The notes under the pieces are model-generated. The model saw only the letters and a program-made list of their open reading frames with translations, was not told the DNA's origin and searched no databases. DNA of 8,227 nucleotides from contig SKGZ01000197.1 in NCBI GenBank assembly GCA_007117175.1, forward strand, positions 1 to 8,227. Reading direction: 5' to 3'. Both the position numbers and the translations under genes were made by a program. Of this stretch, positions 1-7,076 are shown in pieces. Source of the DNA: Bacteriovoracales bacterium (lineage in GTDB: Bacteria; Bdellovibrionota; Bacteriovoracia; Bacteriovoracales; Bacteriovoracaceae). The stretch's first letter is position 1. Each line of letters starts with the position of its first letter.

Positions 1-924
1 AATCCCCATAGCTTTTATGCAGTCATGTCTTTAAAGAAAGTTCAAGGCCTCTCCACCCAAAAATATAAACAAATTTTTGCCAAGCATTTTCCAAGAAAGG
101 ATTACCAAATTAAGCTCTCCTCTAACCCTATAGAAAGTCACCTGGCGCTTTTTCAACGATTGCGCCTTTGGTCACATCTGCAAGAAGCGGGATTAATGAA
201 TTTAGAAGTGAAGCGAATTCAAGAGAATTTTTTATCAGAGCACCATCAATTCACAAAGGAAAACAAAGATGCTGAAAGCTCTTATCAGACCTTTATTAAT
301 ATGCTGATTGGAAAAGCGCTACAATTAGAAAGTGCTCACTTGCATGCTTTTCAGTTAATTTATAAGCAAATTCAGGAGAGTCCACAAATTAGCAACCATC
401 AAGTTTTATCCATTCTCTACCCCAAGGATCATTATGCTTTTGTGAAAAGTCAAAATGATCAATTAGATCCATGGATACTGACTGCACTCATCAGACAAGA
501 ATCAGCTTTTAACCCCATGGCCCGCTCTCCCGCTGGTGCGTTGGGACTGATGCAATTAATGCCGGCCACTGCCAAAAGATTTAATCGTCGCATTGCCACC
601 GTTGAGCTTCACCAGCCTGAAACCAATATCAAAATTGGTGCTCAGTACTTTGCCAAGCTAATGGATCGCTATCATAACAATCTAGTTTTTGCTCTTGCAG
701 CTTACAATGCAGGAGAGAATAGAGTGGATCAATGGGTAGAAACGTACTTAACCCATGATTCCATTTTGCATAATATTGAATCAATTCCCTACGATGAAAC
801 GAGAAAGTACGTGAAGTTAATTTTTAGAAATCTTTATTTCTATAAGAAAATCTATGATGAAAAAGAATTTGATACCGTGAAACTCAATCAAATTTTTGAT
901 GTCAAGCTCGGTTTTAAACATTAA
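1..924 (+). CDS. slt: Soluble lytic murein transglycosylase, Slt70-type, C-terminal part (5' end outside window)
   Basis: This enzyme cleaves the MurNAc-GlcNAc bond of peptidoglycan in the periplasm, forming 1,6-anhydromuramyl products. The frame is open to base 1, so the gene starts upstream. The codons before the ATG at 25 read NPHSFYAV, continuing into MSLKK, which resembles the 'P-x-S-Y-Y-A' linker segment of Slt70-type proteins, so that ATG is probably internal. Counting from it, the family 1 transglycosylase domain spans about residues 140-275. Visible signatures are RQESAFNP with the catalytic Glu at residue 159 (bases 499-501), GALGLMQLMPATA at 171-183, ALAAYNAGENRV at 223-234 and IPYDETRKYV at 254-263. 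The N-terminal superhelical domain and signal peptide are out of view. Its last 11 bp overlap the end of convergent ychF. Domain assignment is firm; the Slt70 subtype is inferred from the N-terminal fragment. Confidence 0.9.
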   Translation, partial: NPHSFYAVMSLKKVQGLSTQKYKQIFAKHFPRKDYQIKLSSNPIESHLALFQRLRLWSHLQEAGLMNLEVKRIQENFLSEHHQFTKENKDAESSYQTFINMLIGKALQLESAHLHAFQLIYKQIQESPQISNHQVLSILYPKDHYAFVKSQNDQLDPWILTALIRQESAFNPMARSPAGALGLMQLMPATAKRFNRRIATVELHQPETNIKIGAQYFAKLMDRYHNNLVFALAAYNAGENRVDQWVETYLTHDSILHNIESIPYDETRKYVKLIFRNLYFYKKIYDEKEFDTVKLNQIFDVKLGFKH

Positions 925-2023
925 AACGAAAGTGAATCACATCGCCATCTTTCACTAAATACTCCTTTCCCTCCATCCGCACTTTTCCCGCTTCCTTGAT
1001 TTTGGTTTCGCTCTTGTGTTCAAATAAATCCTCACAGTGATAGATCTCCGCTTTAATAAAACCGCGCTCAAAATCCGTATGAATAATGCCGGCACATTCA
1101 GGGGCCTTAGACCCAGCAGGAAAAGTCCATGCCCGCACTTCTTTTTCTCCAGCAGTAAAGTAGGTGTGCAGGTTTAAAAGCTCAAATCCCGCTCGCACTA
1201 AACGAGAAAGTCCAGATTCTTGCAGGCCAATGCTTTCCATAAATTCATTTCGCTCCTGCTCATCACTTAAGGCCGCAATTTCTGCTTCTAACTGACAACA
1301 AATGCGAATGACCTGTGAGCCCTCCTCGGCAGCGATCTTCTCTACCACTTGCACGTATTGATTAGAATCACTTAAAGAGGCTTCGTCCACATTGCAAACA
1401 TAAAGAACTTTTTTAAGGGTGATCAAATGTAAATCGGCAATGGCCTTTAATTCTTCTTCATCAAGATTTAAGGAGCGAGCTGGCTTTCCCTCCTCTAAAA
1501 TAGCTGCTAGATTTTGCAAAATAGGCTTGGCAATTTTGGCCCGCTCGCTGACTTTTTTATCTTGAGATTTTAGAAATTTATCGAGTCCCGCTAGGCGCTT
1601 GGTCACTGTTTCCAAGTCAGCCAGGCACAATTCAATATTAATAGTCTCAATGTCTCTTTGCGGATCAACTCCACCTTCCACGTGCACCACATTTTCATCA
1701 TCAAAGCAGCGCACCACATGACAAATGGCCCCTACCTGGCGAATATGGCCAAGAAATTGATTGCCCAGCCCCTCTCCTTTAGAAGCTCCCTTCACTAAAC
1801 CGGCAATATCCACAAATTCCACCACCGCTGGAATTTTCTTTTGTGGTTTGATCAATTCAGTGATTTTTTGCAAACGATGATCGGGCACTTCCACAATTCC
1901 AATATTGGGCTCGATGGTACAAAAAGGGTAATTAGCCGCTTCTGCTGGTGCTTGGGTAAGGGCCTGAAATAAAGTTGATTTTCCCACATTGGGTAGTCCT
2001 ACGATTCCACAATTTAATCCCAC
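914..2023 (-). CDS. ychF: Redox-regulated ATPase / ribosome-binding GTPase-like protein YchF (OLA1 family)
   Basis: YchF is a universally conserved P-loop NTPase of the Obg-related group that binds ribosomes and prefers ATP; it is linked to translation and stress responses. The 369-aa product is close to the usual length of about 363. The G1 loop GLPNVGKST is at residues 9-17, followed by NYPFCTIEPNIGIVEVPD at 31-48, the G3 region DIAGLVKGASKGEGLGNQF from 72, and a G4 variant NVDE at 211-214. This NxxE in place of NKxD is the feature tied to ATP preference in the family. A coiled-coil insertion lies around 125-200, and a C-terminal TGS domain covers about 284-367, ending in VKDGDVIHFRFNV. The start is GTG at 2023, preceded by AGGAG six bases upstream. 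It is the last gene of the tRNA-Gln, prs, pth, ychF unit, 9 bp after pth. Confidence 0.97.
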   Translation of the reverse strand: MGLNCGIVGLPNVGKSTLFQALTQAPAEAANYPFCTIEPNIGIVEVPDHRLQKITELIKPQKKIPAVVEFVDIAGLVKGASKGEGLGNQFLGHIRQVGAICHVVRCFDDENVVHVEGGVDPQRDIETINIELCLADLETVTKRLAGLDKFLKSQDKKVSERAKIAKPILQNLAAILEEGKPARSLNLDEEELKAIADLHLITLKKVLYVCNVDEASLSDSNQYVQVVEKIAAEEGSQVIRICCQLEAEIAALSDEQERNEFMESIGLQESGLSRLVRAGFELLNLHTYFTAGEKEVRAWTFPAGSKAPECAGIIHTDFERGFIKAEIYHCEDLFEHKSETKIKEAGKVRMEGKEYLVKDGDVIHFRFNV

Positions 2024-2029
2024 TGTGCA

Positions 2030-2034
2030 CTCCT
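2030..2034 (-). promoter_or_regulatory. Ribosome binding site of ychF overlapping the pth stop codon
   Basis: AGGAG on the minus strand lies 6 bases before the GTG start of ychF and overlaps the TAG stop of pth (2035-2033). Ribosomes finishing pth therefore cover the ychF initiation site, which suggests translational coupling. The site also fixes the GTG as the start. Confidence 0.75.
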
Positions 2035-2614
2035 ATGATAAAAGGTTTTTCTTATTATAATAATTTTGCGCACGCTCAAAGCCGTGCTCTAAAAAATAAT
2101 CTAAGGCCTCACTGGCCCTGGAAAGATAATCTTGCAACATGGATCCTTCCTCTTTCGAAAAATTTGATAAAACCCAGTGGCTGACATCTCCGTGAATGGG
2201 ACGATCGATTCCCAGGCGCATGCGCATAAAATCATTGCCACCAAAATGCTGACTAATGGATTTCAAACCATTATGGCCAGCTAAGCCCCCCCCATTTTTA
2301 AAACCCACCATTCCAAAGGGAAAATCCAGTTCATCTTGCACGATGAGCATATGCTTTTTATCAATTTTTAAAAAATCGGCCAGGGGTCTAGCACTTTCTC
2401 CGCTTAAATTCATATAGGTTTGCGGCTTGAGGATATAAATTTTCTTTTGTCGGTGAGTGATCTGAGTATACTCTCCTCTGAACTTCTTCTTCCACTGAGC
2501 TGGCTGGCCCAACATGCTTAAAAAATTATCCACCAGCATCCAGGCAATATTATGTCTGGTGTCCTGGTAGCGAGCGCCATAATTTCCCAAAGCTATGATT
2601 AAGAAATTTTCCAT
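2033..2614 (-). CDS. pth: Peptidyl-tRNA hydrolase
   Basis: Pth hydrolyses the ester bond of peptidyl-tRNAs that drop off ribosomes, recycling tRNA in the cytoplasm. The 193-aa product has the normal length. Visible signatures are TRHN at residues 19-22 (His21 corresponds to the catalytic His20 of the E. coli enzyme), KPQTYMNLSG at 63-72, DELD at 94-97, GHNGLKS at 113-119 and RLGIDRP at 133-139. Two family positions differ: the N-terminal GLGNPG is ALGNYG here, and HDELD is QDELD. The catalytic Asn, His and Asp positions remain. The ATG is only 4 bp after the prs stop and has no clear Shine-Dalgarno of its own, so initiation probably depends on ribosomes terminating on prs. Many proteobacteria carry rplY between prs and pth; here there is no room for it. 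Confidence 0.96.
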   Translation of the reverse strand: MENFLIIALGNYGARYQDTRHNIAWMLVDNFLSMLGQPAQWKKKFRGEYTQITHRQKKIYILKPQTYMNLSGESARPLADFLKIDKKHMLIVQDELDFPFGMVGFKNGGGLAGHNGLKSISQHFGGNDFMRMRLGIDRPIHGDVSHWVLSNFSKEEGSMLQDYLSRASEALDYFLEHGFERAQNYYNKKNLLS

Positions 2615-2618
2615 TCAA

Positions 2619-3569
2619 TTAGACAAAAAGAGAGCTGACTGAGTCGTGGTTAAAGGTTCGGTGAATGGCCTTGGCCAAAATATCGGCTGTGGAAAGCACT
2701 GTGATTTTCTGACAAGCTCGAGCCTTCTCGCTGAGAGGAATGGTATCAGTAATAATCACCTGATCAATTTCTTCACATTCTTGAATGCGCTCAATGGCCG
2801 GATCACTGAAAATTCCGTGGCTGGCACAGGTGATAATACGGCCACAACCTTCATTTTTAAGTGCCTTTGCCGCTGCCACCAAGGTACCGGCAGTGTCGAT
2901 CATATCGTCGATAATAATTAAGTCCTTACCAGAGACATCACCCACCACATTATAGGCCTTGGCGGTATTGGGAGCATCTCTTCTTTTATCAATTAAGGCC
3001 AGGTCACATTTAAGTTTTTTAGCATAGTGGCGCACTCGCTCTACCCCGCCGGTATCGGGAGAGACACACATGAGCTGGTCTGACTGAGGTGCCACTTCTT
3101 TGAACAGATAATTAAGAATCACAGGAGAAGCAAAAATATTATCAAAAGGAATATTAAAAAAGCCCTGAATCTGACCGGCGTGCAGGTCCATGGTGATCAC
3201 TCGATTGGCACCGGCAACTGTTAATAAATCGGCCACCAGCTTGGCGGTTATAGGAGTTCTAGGATTCACCTTACGATCTTGCCTAGCATACCCAAAGTGT
3301 GGAATGACAGCAGTGACTGACGCTGCAGAGGCTCTTCTCAAGGCGTCCAAAGTAATTAAAAGCTCCATCATATTGTCATTGGCGGGATAACAGGTGGATT
3401 GAATGACAAAAACATCTGCTCCCCTGACATTTTTTTCAATCTGGCAAAAGGTTTCGCCATTGGCAAAACGCTTAATCTGCGGATTGACCAAAGCCACATC
3501 CAAATAATTAGAAATATTACGAGATAACTCTGGATTAGATGTTCCCGAGACCAGAACAATTCGTCTCAT
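2619..3569 (-). CDS. prs: Ribose-phosphate pyrophosphokinase (PRPP synthetase)
   Basis: Prs transfers pyrophosphate from ATP to ribose 5-phosphate, giving PRPP for purine, pyrimidine, histidine, tryptophan and NAD synthesis. With the ATG at 3569 the product is 316 aa, matching the family (about 315). Visible signatures are FANGET at residues 35-40, FGYARQDRK at 92-100, the metal-binding DLHAGQIQGFF at 128-138, a VSPDTGG phosphate-binding segment at 169-175, the KRR of the flexible loop at 195-197, and the PRPP loop DDMIDTAGTL at 221-230. The C-terminus SVSSLF resembles the usual SISALF ending. A GTG at 3575 would add two residues, but it overlaps the AAGGAG ribosome site, which sits 5 bases before the ATG, so the ATG is preferred. 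It lies 63 bp downstream of tRNA-Gln with no terminator between, and is followed closely by pth and ychF. Confidence 0.98.
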   Translation of the reverse strand: MRRIVLVSGTSNPELSRNISNYLDVALVNPQIKRFANGETFCQIEKNVRGADVFVIQSTCYPANDNMMELLITLDALRRASAASVTAVIPHFGYARQDRKVNPRTPITAKLVADLLTVAGANRVITMDLHAGQIQGFFNIPFDNIFASPVILNYLFKEVAPQSDQLMCVSPDTGGVERVRHYAKKLKCDLALIDKRRDAPNTAKAYNVVGDVSGKDLIIIDDMIDTAGTLVAAAKALKNEGCGRIITCASHGIFSDPAIERIQECEEIDQVIITDTIPLSEKARACQKITVLSTADILAKAIHRTFNHDSVSSLFV

Positions 3570-3574
3570 AATCA

Positions 3575-3580
3575 CTCCTT
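3575..3580 (-). promoter_or_regulatory. Ribosome binding site of prs (decides the start)
   Basis: AAGGAG on the minus strand ends 5 bases before the ATG at 3569. Its last base is also the first base of the in-frame GTG at 3575, which rules that GTG out as a start for this site. Confidence 0.85.
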
Positions 3581-3632
3581 ATCAAGTTTTGCCTTATTAA
3601 ATTTGCCTTAAAAAATTGAAGAGAATAGAAAA

Positions 3633-3707
3633 TGGTTGGGGAGGTAGGGATCGAACCCACGCATGACTGGACCAAAACCAGTTGTCTTACCACTTGACGA
3701 CTCCCCA
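3633..3707 (-). tRNA. tRNA-Gln, anticodon UUG
   Basis: A 75-nt cloverleaf with encoded CCA can be drawn on the minus strand. The acceptor stem TGGGGAG/CTCCCCA pairs fully over 7 bp. The D arm is GTC/GAC with loop AAGTGGTAA. The anticodon stem ACTGG/CCAGT holds loop TTTTGGT, with anticodon TTG at 3675-3673 (reads CAA, and CAG by wobble). The T arm is GTGGG/CCTAC around TTCGATC, with one G-T pair. The first pair is U1-A72, typical of bacterial tRNA-Gln, and the discriminator is A73 (position 3636), unlike the G73 of E. coli tRNA-Gln. The gene lies directly ahead of prs, as in Pseudomonas, and no terminator separates them, so the tRNA is probably cut from a longer transcript. Confidence 0.97.
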
Positions 3708-3726
3708 ATATGCACAATGAAAATAT

Positions 3727-3755
3727 GTTATATAGTTTTTCATGGTTTTTGTAAA
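3727..3755 (-). promoter_or_regulatory. Sigma70-like promoter for tRNA-Gln, prs, pth, ychF
   Basis: On the minus strand TTTACA (3755-3750) and TATAAC (3732-3727) are separated by exactly 17 bases; each matches the consensus at 5 of 6 positions. Transcription would begin near 3720, about 13 bases before the mature tRNA 5' end, which is a usual layout for tRNA genes. I see no other comparable promoter before prs, so it probably serves the whole unit. Confidence 0.7.
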
Positions 3756-3788
3756 TCACTTTCCCATTGCCTTTTAAACCAAAAACAT

Positions 3789-5549
3789 TTACTTGGCGCA
3801 CTCAATGGGTAAAAGTGGCATTTGATAATCCAGCACCGCTTTTTCGAAAATTTTATAAGCACTCCACGCCCCAGAGAGTTGTAGGCTCTGATCCGGCAAG
3901 CGCACTCCCTCATGGCCCAGCCAAATCAAGGTTAAACTATCCTCACTATAGGCGACAAACCAATTGTCATAGCCATTATTACTGGTGCCAGTCTTACCAA
4001 AAAAACGAAAGTCGGCCATGCGCTCATCCACTGCTTTTTGCAAGGTGGTCAATTTCGGATCACTTAGCGCATACAGCACAGTCTCACTCATTAACTGGTC
4101 GGCTAAATTAACATCGGTACACTCTTGTTCAATGAAGGTCTGATAAACTTGTGCCAATTGCTCAAAGCTTAATTCAATAGCACCTAAAATCTGGGCAGGA
4201 TACTGAGCTAAAGGCAATTTTAATTGGGGAATCCAGTCTCTAATTTTTTCTTCAAACACATCAAAACCTATTTGATCGATGAGTCGAATCAGTGGAATAT
4301 TGCGAGAAAGCTGTAAGGTCTCTAGTAGAGTTAACATTTCTGCCGGATGCTGATAACTCTCCCGCGGAGTCCACTGCCCTGACTTTAAATCCAAAGTCAC
4401 CGGCCGAGTAGCCACTTCCACATTCCAAGCTAATCCTAAGTCGCGCAAGGCCCTGACCCAAATAGGCTTAAGAATACTGCCCACTTGATGAAACTCTGCT
4501 GACAAGGCCTGTTCAAAGTCCCTTTCAATCTTGGAATAATAGAAAAAAGCTTTTTCTGCCTCTTGATAATGATAGATCTTAAAGGCCAAATCTGCTTGCT
4601 GTAAATGCTCTCGTTTTTTAAAGTCATTTAAAACATCATGACCTGCTCGGACCAACGGATAAATTTTTTCCAACTCAGCTGATCCATATCGAGGTCTGAG
4701 AATTTCAGTAATAATTTTTAAATCTTGACTCTGCTCTCTTTTCTTTAATTGCTCTTGCCATTCACTCCACTTTTCATCACCCCAAAGCTGCTTTTTTTCT
4801 AATTGAGAAATCATATTCTTATTGAGCAAGGTCTCAAAAACTAAGTCAGCCCTTTGTCGCAAGCGATCGGGATGGCGAAGAGGGTGAAAAAGATAAGGTC
4901 CTTTGAGCATGGCCACCAAAATGGAAGACTCATAATCATCTAGAAAATCAGGTTTCTTATTAAAATACATTTGGCTGGCTGCATACACTCCCTTGATGGC
5001 CACTCCTCCCAAACTGGCCCATTCAATTTCGTTAAAATAGCCCTGTAAGATTTCTTCTTTTTCAAAGCGATAATCAATATAAAAAGAAAGAATGATTTCA
5101 TTAAACTTACGCCATAAACTTTTTTCTGAACTCAAGTACAGATTTCTCACTAATTGTTGAGTGAGCGTTGAGCCCCCTTGCACCAATTTCCACTGGCGCA
5201 AATCCACCCACAGGGCCCGCAAGATTCCAATCAAATCCACTCCCTGGTGTTCCAAGAAGCGAAGATCCTCAATTCCCATTAACCCCTTCCACAAACTAGA
5301 GGGAATTTGATGAAAATAGACACGCTGCTGGTAGCAATAAAATCGCTGACAATCGTTATAATCATCAAAGCTCATTCTTTGCTCTGCACCAACCCGCGCT
5401 AAGCGCTGCAAGGTGGGCCCATCTTTTTCCAATAGGAAATCTTCTTCGTGCACTGTGGTAGAAATGAGAACCATTGCATAGAGCGCTAAGGCAAAGCTGG
5501 CAGCTGCCATCCAACTAAATATATAGAATATTAATCTCAATCCGCTCAT
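3789..5549 (-). CDS. Class A bifunctional penicillin-binding protein, PBP1B-like, compact
   Basis: This inner-membrane enzyme polymerises lipid II into glycan strands and cross-links the stem peptides. Numbering from the ATG at 5549 (586 aa), one N-terminal membrane anchor spans about residues 5-29. The GT51 domain shows EDLRFLEHQG from 94 (catalytic Glu94), GGSTLTQQLVRNL from 125, RK..E at 147-151 and KEEILQGYFNE from 164. The transpeptidase domain shows the nucleophile motif SILK at 358-361, SRN at 415-417 and KTGTSNNGYDNWF from 519; all catalytic motifs are present. GSILKP and KTGTSNNGYDNWF resemble PBP1B more than PBP1A. At 586 aa it is much shorter than typical class A enzymes (700-850) and lacks a UB2H-like insertion. 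A GTG at 5555 is an alternative start; neither codon has a strong ribosome site. It diverges from the beta-barrel gene and lies upstream of tRNA-Gln. Confidence 0.93.
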   Translation of the reverse strand: MSGLRLIFYIFSWMAAASFALALYAMVLISTTVHEEDFLLEKDGPTLQRLARVGAEQRMSFDDYNDCQRFYCYQQRVYFHQIPSSLWKGLMGIEDLRFLEHQGVDLIGILRALWVDLRQWKLVQGGSTLTQQLVRNLYLSSEKSLWRKFNEIILSFYIDYRFEKEEILQGYFNEIEWASLGGVAIKGVYAASQMYFNKKPDFLDDYESSILVAMLKGPYLFHPLRHPDRLRQRADLVFETLLNKNMISQLEKKQLWGDEKWSEWQEQLKKREQSQDLKIITEILRPRYGSAELEKIYPLVRAGHDVLNDFKKREHLQQADLAFKIYHYQEAEKAFFYYSKIERDFEQALSAEFHQVGSILKPIWVRALRDLGLAWNVEVATRPVTLDLKSGQWTPRESYQHPAEMLTLLETLQLSRNIPLIRLIDQIGFDVFEEKIRDWIPQLKLPLAQYPAQILGAIELSFEQLAQVYQTFIEQECTDVNLADQLMSETVLYALSDPKLTTLQKAVDERMADFRFFGKTGTSNNGYDNWFVAYSEDSLTLIWLGHEGVRLPDQSLQLSGAWSAYKIFEKAVLDYQMPLLPIECAK

Positions 5550-5577
5550 TGCCACTTTTTCCCGATTCCACTAAGAT
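5549..5577 (+). promoter_or_regulatory. Sigma70-like promoter of the outer-membrane protein gene
   Basis: TTGCCA (5549-5554, 5 of 6 consensus bases) and TAAGAT (5572-5577, 4 of 6) are separated by 17 bases. Transcription from near 5584 gives a leader of about 30 bases that contains the AAGGAG ribosome site. The -35 box overlaps the start codon of the divergent penicillin-binding protein gene, and the -10 box contains the in-frame ATG at 5576, which therefore could not be translated from this promoter. Confidence 0.55.
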
Positions 5578-5602
5578 GAAACCATTCTTTTTCTTTAATT
5601 TT

Positions 5603-5608
5603 AAGGAG
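5603..5608 (+). promoter_or_regulatory. Ribosome binding site selecting a TTG start at 5615
   Basis: AAGGAG lies 6 bases before an in-frame TTG (5615-5617). The upstream in-frame candidates TTG 5549 and ATG 5576 have no such site. The TTG start also places the signal peptide directly at the N-terminus. Confidence 0.8.
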
Positions 5609-5614
5609 ATTACC

Positions 5615-7069
5615 TTGAAAGCTCTAGGTTTTATTTTAATTTTTTCCACCTTGATTTTAGCCCCATTCAGCGCTCGGGCACTGCCCATTGATTGGAACGG
5701 GTCTTTGAGCTATGAATCGATCCGAATTAATAATTATCGGCACACCAAAGGCGAGGCTCCCACAGGGGTGGGAAGTCAGGCCATTGCCGGAGATAATGAT
5801 AATGCCTTTATCCAAAACTATGTTTTTCGCTTGGCACCCAGTTTGATTGTCAACGATCACGTCAGCATGAAAGGTGAATTTTCTGTAGGGGATGCTCGTG
5901 GTAATTTAATGGGTCAAGACACCGCGGTCACTCGTAGTGATGGATCTCGTGGAGCTTCTAATTACTTTCAAAATAACCCTGGCGGCAATTCCGCGCTGAA
6001 TGTCAATCAACTCTATATGGAAATTTACTCAGAGACGGCCACCTATCGAGTGGGTAAGTTTTCACGTCACTGGGGACTTGGGGCAGTGATCAACGGTGGC
6101 CACAACGCTCTAGATAAGTTCTTTAGCTCTTATGAAGGCTTAGAGGCGCGGGTGAATATTGGAAACTTCTACGTCACTCCCTATATGGTGAATATTAGCA
6201 ATGGTGATCGCCTCACCCGTACAGGAGAGGCTAGAGAAATTGGACTGGAGCTACTCTACGATAATCCCGACAAGGATTTGATGATTGGAGCTCACCTCTC
6301 CAAGCGAAATACTGGTGGGGAGAATACTCTTTATCGCAATCTGCAAGACCCAACCGATCCCATGAGTTCTTTTCATCAAGGTGTCTCTTCAGTCAAACAC
6401 ATGAATCTTTTTGCTCAGCGCTACTTTGGAGATCTCAAAGTTGGTTTAGAGGTGCCAATCGTCAGTGGAGATTTTGGAACAATCTACGATCCTGACACTA
6501 TGTCTAGTGTGGATGCCACCTCACTTATTTTTGAAACTTCTTATGAAATGAATTCTAATTGGACCTTTGATGCCCACTTTGGTCATATTGCTGGGGATGA
6601 CGCCTCCACCAACACCTTCACTGCTCAGTACCTACATCCTAATTATCATATTGCAGAAGTGATGTTTCGCTATAACCTGCATGCAGCCATGAACACTCAA
6701 GAGCATAATATTTTTGAATCTTCGCTCACTAATATGCAATACCTGCGCCTGGCCTCTCACTATCACTCAGGGCTGTGGACATGGCACTTTGCCTTTATTA
6801 CTGCTAAGGCCAATGAGACTGCACAAGCCGACAATAGAGCTTGGCAGCACCAAGAGTCTTATTCTTTTGACAGTGTGGAAAATCAATCGGATGCACTGGG
6901 CTGGGAAGTGGATTTATCCTTTGACTATCAATGGAACCCCAATCTATTAATGAGCGGTTACTTTGCGTTTTATAATGTGGGGGACTACTTTGCCTTCACC
7001 AATGGCAACGGCAATATGGATCTTTCCAACGATCTCTCGGTAGGAATTAGACTGGCCCTTACCTTTTAG
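5615..7069 (+). CDS. Predicted outer-membrane beta-barrel protein of unknown function, TTG start
   Basis: The product is 484 aa from the TTG at 5615. It begins with a textbook Sec signal peptide: MK, a hydrophobic core (residues 4-18), and a likely cut after SARA at 22, leaving a mature protein of about 462 aa. The rest is rich in alternating polar and aromatic segments without hydrophobic helices, with Gly/Asn/Asp-rich turns, and ends in VGIRLALTF. A C-terminal Phe after alternating hydrophobic residues is the usual signal for outer-membrane barrel insertion. A segment at about 145-158 (RVGKFSRHWGLGAV) resembles the 'G+Q..HWGLG' strand seen in some deltaproteobacterial barrel proteins. I cannot name the family or substrate; a porin-like or structural barrel is the best guess. 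It has its own promoter, diverges from the penicillin-binding protein gene and converges on the next gene 7 bp later. Confidence 0.8.
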   Translation: MKALGFILIFSTLILAPFSARALPIDWNGSLSYESIRINNYRHTKGEAPTGVGSQAIAGDNDNAFIQNYVFRLAPSLIVNDHVSMKGEFSVGDARGNLMGQDTAVTRSDGSRGASNYFQNNPGGNSALNVNQLYMEIYSETATYRVGKFSRHWGLGAVINGGHNALDKFFSSYEGLEARVNIGNFYVTPYMVNISNGDRLTRTGEAREIGLELLYDNPDKDLMIGAHLSKRNTGGENTLYRNLQDPTDPMSSFHQGVSSVKHMNLFAQRYFGDLKVGLEVPIVSGDFGTIYDPDTMSSVDATSLIFETSYEMNSNWTFDAHFGHIAGDDASTNTFTAQYLHPNYHIAEVMFRYNLHAAMNTQEHNIFESSLTNMQYLRLASHYHSGLWTWHFAFITAKANETAQADNRAWQHQESYSFDSVENQSDALGWEVDLSFDYQWNPNLLMSGYFAFYNVGDYFAFTNGNGNMDLSNDLSVGIRLALTF

Positions 7070-7076
7070 ACTCTTA

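Noticed and set aside
1975..2184. Plus-strand open frame across the ychF/pth junction
   Set aside because: It is a shadow of two well-identified genes on the other strand, with no ribosome site or recognisable product.
3570..3575. GTG at 3575 as the prs start
   Set aside because: The AAGGAG ribosome site overlaps this GTG; ATG 3569 is correctly spaced and gives the family length.
3535..3801. Minus-strand open frame across tRNA-Gln and the prs leader
   Set aside because: It would translate through the tRNA gene and overlaps prs in another frame; not a plausible protein.
5549..5614. Upstream starts TTG 5549 and ATG 5576 for the outer-membrane protein
   Set aside because: Neither has a ribosome site; ATG 5576 lies in the -10 box, TTG 5549 overlaps the divergent gene, and both put extra residues before the signal peptide.
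5556..5720. Promoter for the penicillin-binding protein on the minus strand
   Set aside because: TAAAAT-like words are present but none has a fair -35 partner at 16-18 bases.
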